A stretch of 64,000 bases of DNA, taken from assembly GCA_035578905.1 (NCBI GenBank), contig JAQJVL010000031.1:377501-441500 (forward strand), in the 5' to 3' direction. Under the pieces are notes generated by a model. That model ran no database searches. It saw only the letters and a list, made by a program, of their open reading frames with translations, and was not told the DNA's origin. Shown here piece by piece: positions 24,389-37,880 of the stretch. Position 1 is the stretch's first letter. Each line of letters opens with the position of its first letter. The translations under genes and the position numbers were made by a program. The DNA is from Stictocephala bisonia. Lineage: Eukaryota; Arthropoda; Insecta; Hemiptera; Membracidae.

Positions 24389-26910
24389 GTGACGCCTTTC
24401 GATAGCAATCGTTATCAGTCTCTTCATAAATATTTAGTACAAATATTATATAGTTCAAACTTATAAACTGATGATTTATTGCCTTTCAGCTGATTTTACC
24501 TTTTATGTCTAAATCTATTTATTCTCCTAAATATTAATTTGATATAATTATGATATTCTTATAAATTGAAATTTAAACTAATTTTGTTAGTAGTTTGAAA
24601 GTAAAAATGAATTTCGAATTGGTAAATCTTCTTATTTCAATAAGTTTTCAGAATGTGCTTTAGTAATGTACCATGATACTCATGCATATAAATATCGTGC
24701 GGTTGTTACATGTTTTTTAATACTTTTAAATTATATTTTGAAATACTGTGTCATAATAATGCAAAGGTTTGCAGTTGCAGACTTTTCTTCACGATTAAAT
24801 TTTAGATTTAAATAATTTTCTTTAAATATTTTTTGAACTTTCCTTTTTTGTTTATCCTACATATTTATTGTTACAGTCATTATATGCTATTTCATATATT
24901 CTTGGATTATTTTCATCATTCTCAGTACCTTTTGTAGTAGTTAGTTTAACTTTTAAATTCATTATTTTTTGTTTTATACAACAAAATGATGTTTATGTTT
25001 TCTTAACGTTTGGCTGATTTTGAGAATGTTATCCATGTTTTAATAATACCAATATTTTTTCTTCTATAGGAATAAGCATTATTTTTGATTTTTCTCTTGT
25101 TTCCTTTTTGCTTTTTTCAGCAAACAATCTATCAAACTGGTATTATATCCATTAAAAGCTGTCACTTTTTAAATATAATTTAGTTCTCTATTGATTCGCT
25201 CTTCTGACAGGGGTATATTTAACAGTCTAAAAATAAATGAATGGAATACAGCCTTTTTTTCTGCTGGTACATGATTGGAGTCATTTATTATAAATCGATC
25301 AGTATAAGTAGGTTTAAGATGAATTTCAAATTCTTTAAAACCCGTGTTTTTTATGACTAGTAAGTCTAAAAATGGAAGTAAATGATTAGATTCTATTTCA
25401 TAGATTTAACGCTGAAGTAAAATGAGTCTAACTGATGTTTAAAATGTTTAGAGTCTTCAATTTTGTTAAACACTCAACTCAAATATGTCGTCAACAAACC
25501 AAATGCAAATTCTAATGAAGTATGAAAGTAACTCTTTTGCTAAACTTTCAAAGTGGCTCATGAATATGGTTGCTATAAAGATAATGTTTGCTTATATTTG
25601 AGAAAAATAAGTTTTTAAATTGAAAAGTGTTTTGATTCATACATATATTAGTATGTAGCATGTATTTTTCAATTAATTTACTTAATAAATAACAAGCTTG
25701 AAGCCAATATTGAGCAAGGAGGATTTTGTTTTCATAGGTACATTGGGTATTTTTATTAAATTTAAAGATTTCTATAAAAACTTGTTGTTGACTTCATATT
25801 TATCGAGAACGAAGGGAATTGTGGTGGTTATTTAAAACTGTTCTGTAACCATTTATATAGTAAATATATTAGAGAATTAATGGAGGCACCAATAGGTATA
25901 AATTCTTTACTAGGTTCGTGGACTTTACAAAAAAATGCTTTGCTTATCAAAACAATATAATTTTGGAAGTATGAGGTTTGGTACAAGAAGTTTTTTGTAA
26001 ACCTCATTCATTATTTATTAGTATATTATATATTTTAAACATTAGTAAGTTAAATTTGTACATTTTAGATTGGATTTTTTAGAATGCATCTAGGCACCTT
26101 TATTTAAAATAATTTAAACTGTACTATACTATTCTTATTTGTCTAAGAGTATAATCAAGTAACTTTTATCTGATTAAAAAAATTGTTTTTCTCTTTAGAT
26201 TAAAAAAAATTAACATTCGTATTTTCTTCATTGAACAAATTAGGTTTATTTTCTATTTTTGGTCTTCTCTTTGATAGCTGATTAGATATCAGATCTGATC
26301 ATTTTTTTTATTCAAAAATAAACATTTTTGTTTCAATATCTTTTACTAATGATTTAATATCTTTTTTATCTCGAAAATATAAATTTTAACCTTTATCCAA
26401 AAGATACATTTCATTTTGTGAGAATTATCCAGAAGATGAATCTTAAGCTAAAACTTGATTTTAAGATAAATTTTTATTGTTTTTTTCACATTTAAAATAT
26501 GATCGTAAAGAAAAATCTGCGATTGCTAACCACTGCATTGACAGTGGACACAGTATTTTGAAATAAAATATTTAACATTATTAAAACATGTAACAATACC
26601 ATGATATTCTAGTGAAGATGAGTCATGGTACATTAGTAGAGCAAATTCTGAAACCTATTGAACCAAGAAGACTGCCCAATTTTAAATTCTATTTTTACTT
26701 TCAAAACTACAAACAAAATTTCAATCTATAACATTTTTAAAATCATATAAAATTTAAATTTAGGAGAGTTAATATAATTAGCAATACATTTAAAAACATG
26801 TTTATAAAGTATAAATTTAAACTATATTTACTTGTTGTATTTATTATTAGTGAAGAGTCTGATGACGAAAGCCTTATATATTCGTCATCAGAAGAGTCTG
26901 ATGACGAAAA
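24389..26910 (-). pseudogene. Penelope-like element (PLE), broken, minus strand
   Basis: Minus-strand translation gives a run of PLE reverse-transcriptase landmarks in order, from high to low coordinates: FIPIGASINSLIYLLYKW near 25870, IRICIWFVDDIFEL near 25500 (catalytic FVDD at 25487-25498), then FLDLLVIKN and HLKPTYTDRFII near 25290-25365 (the PLE signature of FLD followed by K/RPTxTDR), then LLNIPLSEERINREL and FNGYNTSLIDCLLKK near 25130-25230. Many stops and frameshifts separate these, so it is dead. A GIY-YIG endonuclease would follow at lower coordinates but I cannot see one. Both ends carry motifs of the CTGAT-A...GAAA kind (see 24389-24425 and 26852-26910). The outer boundaries are approximate. 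Confidence 0.75.
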
Positions 26911-28439
26911 TAAAATGTTATATATTGCATTGAAATTCTATTCCAGTTAACGAATCTATGTATAAAAACCTACACAGCTCCATCTTCAACAAACAATCAA
27001 TATTTGAACAACAATGAGAAATGAAAATTGACTGATAATACCAACACAAATTAAAATCACAATAAAAGTACAAAAAAGGTTATGATAAACGCGTGCTGAC
27101 AACGGCGTAAGGACAATAAGGCTCGATGGAAAATTTCCAACAGGAACTGTCTGCCCATTATTATAGAACTAATTCAAATTGAAAGCCTTCTACCACATAA
27201 TAAAATACCGTTTAGTTATACATAAGATGTTTTATAAAATTTATTTCGCTTCAAGAGCTCTTTAGGGGGTATATATTAATTATTCACAAATTTATCCATT
27301 TTCAAAGTTTTAATATTAAGGAAGATTCGTACAATTGTAAGTACGTTTCGACTGTAACGTATTCTAAACGACAATATGCACTAGTAGTATGGAATCCCTT
27401 CAGTTCTTGTGGATTGGTTCAGACAAAACACTGACATTTAGTACATAACCATAGAATGTTTTTACTATCATTTCATGTTGGATATAATTTGTATAACCTA
27501 AGGGAGAGGCATCGTGGAAGATATATTTAAAATGTCTAATTGAAGTCTATATTAAAATGTAGAATTTAGTAAGACACTATAAGTTTAAAGTCAAAAGGAC
27601 CACCCTAAAAGAAATGGTGACTGGTTAACTTTTCGAAGCAGTTATATTTTAGTAGGAAATAACATATTGTAAAAGTCATTTATAATGTTAGGATACTTGA
27701 ATAAAAAAAAAAATATTTTAACAATATATTATTGAGACAATTGTACTATAAACTAAAAAAAAAAAAAAAAAAAAACAACAACGAAAACTTCAAATATCTT
27801 ACAAAATTACGATGGTACCTTTCCTAAGAGTCTTGTTTTTCGTTAATTTATTTATATTTTAAATTATAGTGTTTATTTTATATTGTAAATGTACAATAGA
27901 ATTATTATGTAGCAAAATAACATACTGTTGCTAAATAACTGTACAAAAAATAATAGAAAGGAAACAATTTGTGGCAATAATTGTCCATAGGGATGACAGA
28001 TGGTGTTATAACTCACCATGTTTGGGACGTGAGAGCTCACCGAGTGTGTCCCCTTTATTTATTGTGCTAGCCAAGATTTATTGTTGTTTAATGCAGGAAA
28101 TACTGAGATTCCCTTTTGTTCAAACACTTTTCAACAACTACCTCTATCTCTGTGTTATTATAATGTGTATTTAACTATTTTTTTATTAAAAGTAGCTCTA
28201 AGCAGAAAAGCGCAACGTGATTTATTTAATAAATAAATAACTATAATAACTATGGAATTGAATAAGTCAAGAATCGTAATTGGATAATCCTCCCTTTCAA
28301 CAGGTCGTTTTTCAAATTACCTTTTATTTCATTTATAAAATCAAAAATCTCAATTTTAAGTCATTTGTAATGATAAAAAATATTAAAAATACCACTATTT
28401 CAATAGTAAATTACATGCTATTACCAAAATATTACTGTA
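26911..28439. other. AT-rich DNA, no gene seen
   Basis: Contains an A run near 27754-27775. No coding or RNA pattern is recognised. Confidence 0.5.
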
Positions 28440-29310
28440 AGTCAGAGTTACATTCATCAACACGTGTTTACTCTCTGAATATCAACGTGAATATCCGGAC
28501 TGGTTATAATGCAACGTATAATTGATAGTGTGATCTTCACCAGACTTACATTCATCAACACGTGTTTACTCTCTGAATATCAACGTGAATATCCGGACTG
28601 GTTGTAATGCAACGTTTGGTTGAAAGTGTGATCTTAATCAGAGTTACATTCATCAACACGTGTTTACTCTCTGAAAATCAACGTGAATATCCGGACTGGT
28701 TGTAATGCAACGTATAATTGAAAGTATGATATTCACCAGACTTACATTCATCAATTCGTATTTACCCTCTTACATTTTAGTGTTATTAGTAACTGTCACA
28801 CAGGTTGATGTCCGTGCTTTGTGGAAAATATAATAGAGATAAATATGGCCTTGTATGTTGTATTGGAATATCCGGGCTGTTTGTAGTGCAACGTTTAGTT
28901 GAAAGTGTGATCTTCAAGTTTAGGACTGATATACAGTGTTATCCTAATCAATACGAGCTTATCCTCTGACATTTTAGTGTTATCAGTAACTGTCACACAG
29001 GTTGATGTCCGTGCTTTGTGGAAAATATAATAGAGATAAATATGGCCTTGTATGTTGTATTGAAATATCCGGGCTGTTTGTAATGCAACGTTTAGTTGAA
29101 AGTGTGATCTTCAAGTTTAGGACTGATATACAGTGTTATCCTAATCAATACGAGCTTATCCTCTTACATTTCAGTGTTATCAGTAACTCTTCCACAGGTT
29201 GATGTCCGTGCTTTGTGTGAGGTACTACAGTGTTAACCGTGACCTTCTATGTTGATAGAAATGTTTAGATTGTTTGTAATGCAACATTTAGTTGAAAGTG
29301 TGATCTGTAC
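28440..29310. repeat. 98-bp array passing into a 197-bp array
   Basis: Four 98-bp units (starts about 28447, 28545, 28643 and 28741) carry ATTCATCAACACGTGTTTAC and TATCCGGACTGGTTGTAATG. Then come about 2.5 units of 197 bp (GTTGATGTCCGTGCTTTG at 28804, 29001 and 29198). The 197-bp unit still contains the CCGG.CTG.TTGTAATGCAACGTTTAG core of the 98-bp unit plus about 99 bp of different sequence, so it looks like a derived dimer. Open frames inside are short and not conserved. Confidence 0.9.
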
Positions 29311-30849
29311 CTTAGTCAGGTCATGTTTTCACAATCATAATTTCCTACTGGAATACGACTGTGGATATTAGATTTAAATTCATCATCTATCTTAAACAAT
29401 GTCAAATATTAAATCCAACCACAGTACCCGTATTTCGTACGGGGTTTACGTTGATTTATATTGCGCTTATTGCATTCATTAATACAAAACATGTATAATT
29501 ACTGGCACTGGCATCTGTATAATGCAAAAGTGCGTTGTGGTTGGGTTTGGTACGGTATTTACTTCAGAACTATGTAAGTGGTTTATTTAGTCCAACAGCT
29601 GATTAATGAAATTATTATAAACAGTCAAACTCGTATTGACAAAGGGGTTGCATTGATACTTCTTAGAACCACTGAGGTGGTTTGTTGATGGAATTTAAAA
29701 ATTGAGATAGGTCTGTATTGTGTTAACCAGAGACCCTAAAAAAGTCCATGCAACAATTCAGATTAATGGGTTCAGTAGTCAATGGGAAATTTTAAATCAA
29801 AATGCCAATAGAACAATTTTACGAAAACAATAATAATTTACCAATAATATTTACCATTATCATTTTTAATGTTTTGATTAGCAATTTAGATAGAAAATTA
29901 GAAGCATTGAGAAGAGTTCTTAGGAAAACTGAAGGTTCATAAAACAACCTATGGAACTGTTCAGAGTAACTTGGAAATGAAGAATTATACAATGCCTGAT
30001 ATAGAAAATATAGCAGTTTACGTCAGAAGCAGAAAACTCCCGGAATGTGTACGTAAACATAACATAACACACTCCCGACTAAAGGCTGTGTGGGGGAAAG
30101 AGATGACCCATTGGCAGACCACAGCTTCCATAGGAATGTATTAGGACATTTGTTAAGTAAAATAAAACAGAAGATAGAGATATATGGTGACAGGTTTTTG
30201 GTAGGGTTTTAAATTTTCATGGTGAGTTAAGAGAAATATTACTATTTATGATGTACTTCTTGTTAATAAATTGTTATTGCTTTTAAGTTTAAACTAAAGT
30301 GAACGTTATTTATTTTTTATAAAATGATTCATGGCATTTATAAAAAGTAATTTTTATATTTATTTTTTACTTCTACTGGATAAAGGTAGATGACGAATAT
30401 GCATATTAATTTTATTAGGTCTGTATAGAAAAGTGAAAAAGGAAGAGAAAGTTAAATTAATATGTAATATTCCTAAACTAACGTATAATAAAAGTAAAAA
30501 AGTAACAGTTTTAGACTTCATAAGTAATAGTAAGGTTATAATGTTTGTTACCTACCTAGAATTAGCCATATATGTATTTAAAGCACCTTAATTAACATGT
30601 TTTAAGTTGAATTTCATGTACATTTACATATAAATTATCTACAAGTATATCTCGTAATTTCTACCCGAAAGTATAATTCAGTTTTATATATTAAGAGAAA
30701 ACTTATTACTCTAACCGGAATTGTTCAGATCCGTCGGGAAGCGATTACATTGTCATATCTTATGGTTACTTATGCCAATTGTATTGTTTATGAAAGGCAA
30801 AAAAAAAAAAAAAAAAGCTTTGAAATAAACATGAATAATAAAGGTCCAG
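29311..30849. other. AT-rich DNA, no gene seen
   Basis: A small hairpin, CCCGTATTTCGTACGGG, lies near 29417-29434. Its form resembles the ACCCG..TTCG..CGG phrase of RTE-like tails. Otherwise nothing recognisable. Confidence 0.5.
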
Positions 30850-30965
30850 CGGCTTTGTGGAGTGTTTTGACATTATCAGCAAGATAACAGCGTAAAGCGT
30901 GGCTGTTCCTTGGATGGATGACTGGTCGGGGATTCTGAGAAAGTAAGAGATATTTTAACTTTTTT
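30850..30965 (+). mobile_element. 5S-rRNA-derived SINE, partial copy
   Basis: CCTTGGATGGATGACTGGTC (about 30908-30927) closely resembles the box C region of 5S rRNA (TTGGATGGGTGACCG). The preceding CAAGATAACAGCGTAAAGCGTGGCTG matches the position of the 5S A-box region in the copy at 44456. It ends with the family-type TTTTAACTTTTTT stretch. Part of the body is missing. Confidence 0.65.
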
Positions 30966-31709
30966 AAAATTAAAATAATATTAAAATATTTAGAGGAGAA
31001 CCATTATCTTATCAAAAGTAAGAATGATATTGATAGTAAATAATGATGGCTTTACTATAATGAAATAAAAAAAAACAGTTACGCGAACAAAAATCACTCC
31101 ATCAACACAACTTTACGAAAACATCTAGCAACTGGTGTTCCATTGAAAAGGTGGTTGTTATTGTTTAACATACGTAGAGAGGAAAATGTGGGAGAGGGGT
31201 GTTTGAACAATAATATTGTAGGGATTTTTGAATGTTTTTAAAGTTACACATACAATGTAAAACTATGCAACTCCTCAAATCACTATACGTCACTTCGAAA
31301 AGACTGCATACAAAACAACGCTATTGTTTTAGGGGTTTCCTTTTACATGTTTTAAATAGTCATACATTTATGTGTAATATATCTACAAAGTCGAGTTCAT
31401 GGTAATTTAGAACAATATCAATAACAATCAAACTGAAAGGAGAAACAGTATTTTACAATAAAAATAGGTAAAATTGTAATTAAATTAACAATATGACCAG
31501 TGATAGTATTTCCATATTACTGTGGTTTGATTTCTTTTCTTTTCTTTAAGCACTGAGAAAAATAGTACTTATCATTTATTTCTTTTCCGTTTGTTTTAAA
31601 TGAGCTTGTAGCTCCCTCTCTAGGTATAATACAAAACGTGACATATCACGTGGAAAATTATACTGTGTTGTATTGAATCGCACCAGTCAAGTCTTTTAAT
31701 CAAAAATTT

Positions 31710-31929
<220 letters not shown>

Positions 31930-34281
31930 TATATCATAATAGTATAAAGTAAAACATGTTAACGCAGGCAGTCAGTTGTACGCAACCCATTTTAGAAATC
32001 TGAGGATATTTACAAATATTTTATGGAGTACAAAAAAATTAACTAAGAAGAATGGCATATGTAAGCTTATTTCCGAGGTTATAATTATTTGTTTTTTTCA
32101 TATTACTTATTTCGTAAGTATTTTTTTAATTGTATTTGCTTGAAATATAATTGTCTAACCTTATTTTTACCCATACGCCTACATACTACTGTATATGCAT
32201 GTTAAAGAAATAAGATTTAGTTTTCGTCATTAGGACGAATTTACTTCGATTTATGAACATTAGTTGAAATGAGTTATTTCTTATAATTTTACAATGTTTG
32301 TACAATGTGCAAATAAAACTATTTTATTAGATCTTTATTCTTTTACAAATGTTAAATATACAAATATTAATTTTTATATCGACAAATATTTAAAAAATGT
32401 ATACTTGGAGAAAAAAACAAAGTAAAAATAAATTAATTCGTAGAATATTATTTAATGTCTTAAAGAGTAAATAAAGGGATTTTGTACTATATTTTATATG
32501 TTTTATGATAACTCTTAAATATAATCATACATTAAAGCCTTATGAACACTCATATTCATATATGGAGAATAAATATCATATTTTATTCATATATTCATAA
32601 AATACTTTGAAATATCTCTGCCAAGGTTAATGTTAACTAAAATCTGTTAACATGCTTAATATATTAAGTTTTATTTATTCTGTCATCGCTTGTTGAGAGA
32701 AAATATACAACAAAATGTTACATTAGTTCACTACAAGAACTAGAATGATTTAAAAAACATTTATTACATAATACTTTTTTAGTTGCCTAACTTTAATTGC
32801 CTTGTTAGTTTTAAATTATAACAGACAAGTTATCTTGTTATAATTTTGTACACTTGTTCATCTTACGTTAAAAAATAAAAAAATACTCTTGGAATAGGTA
32901 GGTAGTAGTAATAGTATTGTGTTTAAGAAATAAGCTGTAATATTTTACGAATAGATTTAGCAAATAATATATTTCACAAATGTAACCCTGCCCAAAGATG
33001 TATTTGGCAGATATTATATTTTTATATGTAACGTGTTTTAAGTTCATACGATATCATGATCTATTATTAATATATCACCAATTGAAGGTAGGTGATTCAA
33101 TTCTAAAGTTGTGGAATAGCAACGTTTGCCAACCATTAGGCAAATGGGACCTCCAGCTCTGACATTTTCCTGGTCCCCTAGGAATACTAATGGATGGACA
33201 TCACAGGAACTCTAACTAATACCTCTATTTACAAATAGTTTAGAGTCCATCATTGCCTTCCTGTAATTTTATTATTTGATTTATGTTTACAATTAGATTG
33301 AAAACATTACCTTATTTACAAATTTATAAATAGGTTCCCGATACAAACTTTATTTTATGTTAATTTAGTCACTTTCTTTTCATTGAACTCTTTTTTTAAA
33401 TCCAACAATTTCTTACTATTTGTTTGAATTATTGACATTAACGGCTCGATAGCAAGTCTTGTCGATGTTAGTAACACTAATGTATCCACTAAATTAGTAA
33501 GAACCTTTTTTTCACACGCAAACAATTCTGAAGCTTAGTAAATTGGTTTCCTTGTAATGTATCTACATTGCATAACACTTTAACGTATAATGAATGATAT
33601 GTAATTGTTATAAGTCGATTTTTTTAAATATCACAAAAAAAAAACTAAAGCTGTGAAATAGTGATACTTTCTTTATACCGACAAATATATAAAAGATAAT
33701 AAATCTTTTAAAATTAAATACGTTAACACATCAATAAATAAGGACAATCTCAATTTAAGTAGTAATCTAGACTATGTCAGTTCGTTTAGTTGTCATATTT
33801 GCATTTTATTTCATGACAAAAAATAATATCGAAAGCTATTCGTTCGATTTCTATCGATTCCAATGCTTCGTTCTTGTCACTACTGTCGGATTAAAAAAGT
33901 AATATACTCGAGTTTGAAACTCTGTTAAAAAATAAATCCTCATCCGATTTCGTTGTTCTGTTCACCAACATTTAGCTTATTTAATTTTACGTAATCTCAT
34001 ATGACTTAAATATTTTCGTAAACCATTTTTTATAGCGGGTAGAGTAAAAAAAAACCAAAAATAAAATCTGACAGCACTTTTCGAGTAAATTAAATGTATC
34101 GGGCAGCCATTTTTATATTTTAAAGAGTTAAAAATAAAGAAAATGGAAATAAAGAAGGATTATTTATAATTTCATTTCGATAACGTTTTGTTCATAATCA
34201 TATTTTTTTCGTTCACATCTTTAAAAACAGGAAAATACTCAATTATAATGAAGTTGTTGAAATCATTTGTATCATGATATA
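31930..34281. other. AT-rich DNA, no gene seen
   Basis: No coding pattern. It holds only the dispersed repeat at 33085-33255. Confidence 0.5.
33085..33255. repeat. dispersed repeat, copy 1 (pair with 48800)
   Basis: Shares with 48800-48975 in the same order: GTTGTGGA.AGCAAC.TTTGCCA, ATTAGGCAAATGGGAC.TCC, GGAATACTAATGGA.GGACATCA and ACTCTAACT. About 170 bp with no clear terminal structure or polymerase III boxes. Family not recognised. Confidence 0.75.
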
Positions 34282-35527
34282 CAGGGTGTTTCGCGAGAGG
34301 TTGGCACAACTTCAGGGTATGATATTAGACATAAAAATAAACAAAACAGTTCCTGCGAAGATGTGGCCTATCTCGCCTTGTTAAATGTTTCTGTCTGTGT
34401 GTGTTTTTTATTACAAAAATTAAATATCAAACATACTTTGAGCTAATAATTTGAAACTTTATATATTTAGGGATAGTTTAAAGTAAAAAAGAAACAAAAT
34501 TATCTTTATCAGCTTCAAAATGCCAACCATAAGAAATGTTAAATGTTAAATAACTTTAAAACCATTATTTTATTGAAAATGTATTCGAATACATTAATTT
34601 TGTAAATTTAATAACAAATTCAAAGACATCTCAATTTTAAAAATCGGTTCGAAAATAAAAGAGTAAAGCACTTTTTTATAGATGCTTGTTTAAGGTTTTT
34701 TACTTGTATGAAGTTTACTAAACAAAATAAATGTATAACTTCATAGTCATTATAAACATCTGTTTTCAATTATTTTAAAGTATAATTTTAATAATTAATT
34801 TAAAGCTTAATTAATTATTTTAGGCTGAAGTATGTATTGATGCAGGAGGGCGTCAAACTGAACAGCATTTATAATACAATTATACAATTTGTGTTTTTGT
34901 TTTATGTAAAATAAATTTCGTTACTAACAAAAGGTTTTTTTTTATGGAACAAGCTAAACAAGTATACATGAAAAGGGGCTTAACATAAAAACAACGGATA
35001 TTTAAAATATTTGAAAACAGCTGTTTACAATGACTATGAAGTTATACATTTGATTAGTAAAACATACAAGTGAAAACCCCTAAACAAGCGTACACGAAAA
35101 AGTGCTTCACTCTTTCATTTTCAAACCGATGTTTAAAATTGAGGAATCTTTAAATTTTTTATTAAATGTACAAAATTAAAGTATCCGAATACATTTTCAA
35201 TACAAATAGTGGTTTTAAAGTTATTTAACTTTTAATATTTCTTATGGTTGCTTTTTTTAAAAATGATAAAGATAATTTAGTTTATTTTTTATTTTAAACT
35301 ACCCCTAACGAGTTTAGCAAATATACGAAGTTTCAAATTATTAGCTCAAACCATGTTTGAAACATAATTTGTTTAGTAAAAACACATACATACAGACATA
35401 CACTTTACAAAGTGAGATACTGTTTACAGGAACTTTTTTGTATATTTTTCTACAAATATAGAAATTTTATATATTTGTATCTACTATCATATCCTGAAGT
35501 TGTGCCAACCTCTCGCGAAACACCCTG
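34282..35527. mobile_element. 1.25-kb foldback element with TA target site
   Basis: It starts CAGGGTGTTTCGCGAGAGG and ends with the exact complement. The first 46 bp of the two ends differ at about one position. The inverted similarity continues inward through both arms, about 490 bp each (for example the ATTTCTTATGGTTG block at right against CCATAAGAAATG at left), leaving a centre of about 250 bp. TA flanks both ends, fitting the TA target of Tc1/mariner-type transposons (family knowledge; assignment inferred). No transposase frame is present, so it is non-autonomous. Confidence 0.88.
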
Positions 35528-36204
35528 TATGTTAGTAAGTAGGTTTAAATTTACAGAATATACCGACTTTTCAACTTTCCAGCATGTCCATATCACTTCT
35601 AAATATATAATTAATAATTTAATTTCTTTATAAATGAACAACACTTATAAATTTATCAACACAACCAAAGAAATATTTAAAACCTACTATACAGAAGACA
35701 ATGAATAACTATAACATTAATAAACCATACTTAACAATAATACAAACAAATAAATAAATGTTCAGTCATTAAATAGGTCAATTTTATATTGGAAGATAAA
35801 TATCAATTTAATACCAACATACCACCTATGAACTTGAATATATAACAACTATAAACCCATAAACATATCTTTAAAAATAAATATACTAAGCAAAAATCCT
35901 TTTTTATTCTTGTTGTTGTTTGTGTCATGAAAGCATTTAATAACAGTACCAGAAGAATATAATACACAATTTCTATATTTCTTGCCATAAATCAACAAGT
36001 ATGCCAAATTTAAATATTTAGCTTATATAAAATACGTTTTGAACAGCTAAATAAGGTCTTACTCAAAATGCCTAGAGATCATATCGTCACAAACATAAAT
36101 TATTGGTTGTTAATTTAAGTTTTATATTTATTAGAAATAGTAAACAGTTTTTAGTTTTACTAAATTCAGTTTATTCGTATTCTTTCATTCTAATGTCATT
36201 ATAT
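35528..36204. other. AT-rich DNA, no gene seen
   Basis: Nothing recognisable. Confidence 0.5.
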
Positions 36205-36415
36205 TTACCAGTGGCTTTGGCCGGGGTACTCATGTGTTATCACATAAAACGTGGCTGTTGGTTGTGTTATCGGTGAGGGCAGCCCACCAGCCTGCCTGTC
36301 ACTGGTGGTGGTTCGAGTCACCTTTAAGCATTTGTAGGCTAAGTCACCTAGGCTAAAAGGTATGTAGGGTTTCTTAGCCTAGCTTCACCTGATAAAATAA
36401 GATCTTTTTTAGCTT
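36205..36415 (+). mobile_element. 5S-derived SINE family, worn copy
   Basis: Begins CCAGTGGCTTTGGCCGGGGT like the 44456 copy (CCAGTGGCCTTGACCGGAGC). It continues with ACGTGGCTGTTGG, a TCACTGGTGGTGGTTCGAG block (TCACTGGTTCTGGTTCGGA in the other copy) and a 3' body with TTTCTTAGCCTAGCTTCACC and TAAAATAAGA. The 5S box C is eroded here (GTTATCGGTGAGGG). Confidence 0.7.
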
Positions 36416-36482
36416 TTATATACACTATGAAATGGATGTAAGCTTTCTATTGAGTAGTTACGTCACTCGGGACTGACAGATT

Positions 36483-36664
36483 GCCGGCGTGGTGGCTCAG
36501 TGGCTGAGGCTTAGGACTACGGTGGGCCAGTGTTCAAATTCCCAACTGAGCTTGGTATTTGTAAAGTAAAGTAGTTGGTACTTTACTCGTTGAATAAAGT
36601 TCACGCACAGACCCATAGGTCCATGTGAACTGGTAAGGGAAGTTAAAAAAAAAATAAAATAAAC
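36483..36664 (+). mobile_element. tRNA-derived SINE with A-rich tail
   Basis: The head GGTGGCTCAGTGGCTGAGG is an A-box-like block and GTGTTCAAATTCCCA a B-box-like block about 35 nt later. The body reaches CATGTGAACTGGTAAGGGAAG and an A-rich tail at 36645-36664. It starts about 70 bp after a 5S-derived SINE. No second copy is recognised in the window. Confidence 0.75.
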
Positions 36665-37880
36665 TAAACAAATTTAAATCTTCCTGAACCAATAGGGGTA
36701 AAAGAGGTTTTTATGGGAATACACCTGGTCACTATTCGTCGGTTGCAGATGCTTGAAGAAAACGTGAATGAATGTCCTATTTCTGTGGTGCTAGATTTTT
36801 GTAAAAAGTTTTCCGAAAGGTAAAACAAGAATTCCCAAATTGTCTTATATTTTGCAAGTTAACAATTTCTCATATGGACATAAGGCTTGACCAATCGTAA
36901 TCAAACTGCAAGGTATATTGGTATATATTTCTAAGCACTTCGAGACCTCTGAAAAACTATGCTATGATATGATTTTGTATTTTTAATTTGTCATTGACAT
37001 GAAAAGACATACTACAGAAAAAAATCAGAGTTTCATTAGGTACTAAGCAATCGGTTTTAGACTATGAAGGTATTCTTCTTTTAAAGGCTCCGACAAAACA
37101 AATATATGACAAAATATGTATTCTTCTAATATTGTACTAAATATAAAAATTTATAAATTGTTTTATCGCTTGATTATTAAAATGTAATTATGTGCATGGA
37201 TACCAACATTCTGTATCAGACAGTATGTTTTAAATAGCGTGGAAACTAAATTTACAGTAAGAAAAGTTTAACTAATTTAATGACAGGGTGTGTATGTTGT
37301 AAGAAAAAAATCTAGGAAGAAGAACTTTAAAAACTTCAACATGAATAACTTTGTTTGAGCAGTTTAATGAGGTTTCTTATTTTCATGACTTTAGTTGTTC
37401 TAGTTTGTTAAAAAATACTTCAGGAGTGTTGTGGACTATCTTTGGGAAACGTTCAGTAGGATCCTTACAAATAATACAACGAAACATTTGTAAATTTATC
37501 TTATTGATTTATAATATGATAACTAACCATTCTTTTACGTTGTCAAATAATTGTTAACCATTTAACCATGAAATGCCATCATTGAATATACCAGTAACTG
37601 TTACCTTGTGCTCTACTAGCATCACTCCCTTCAATAAAAAAAGTTTTAATATGTGTAGATAAAAATGTTAAGAGTAACTTAAGTAAAAAGTCCTACCTTT
37701 TAAATTGTTCATTTAAAAGTATCAATAGTGAACGGGTGGTAATTTCCTATTTTACTATCACTATTAGAGAGTTGGGCCAAAAGCTTTATAAAGGAGTTCA
37801 GACACTTCAGCCTTCCATTCACGATGGCTCTCCATGGCGGTACACTCTCGTCAAAAAACCGCGGAGGAATCCCTTGGGTT
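36665..37880. other. AT-rich DNA, no gene seen
   Basis: A short frame at 37709-37903 on the minus strand has no recognisable domain. Its 5' end overlaps the dispersed repeat that starts at 37881. Confidence 0.45.
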
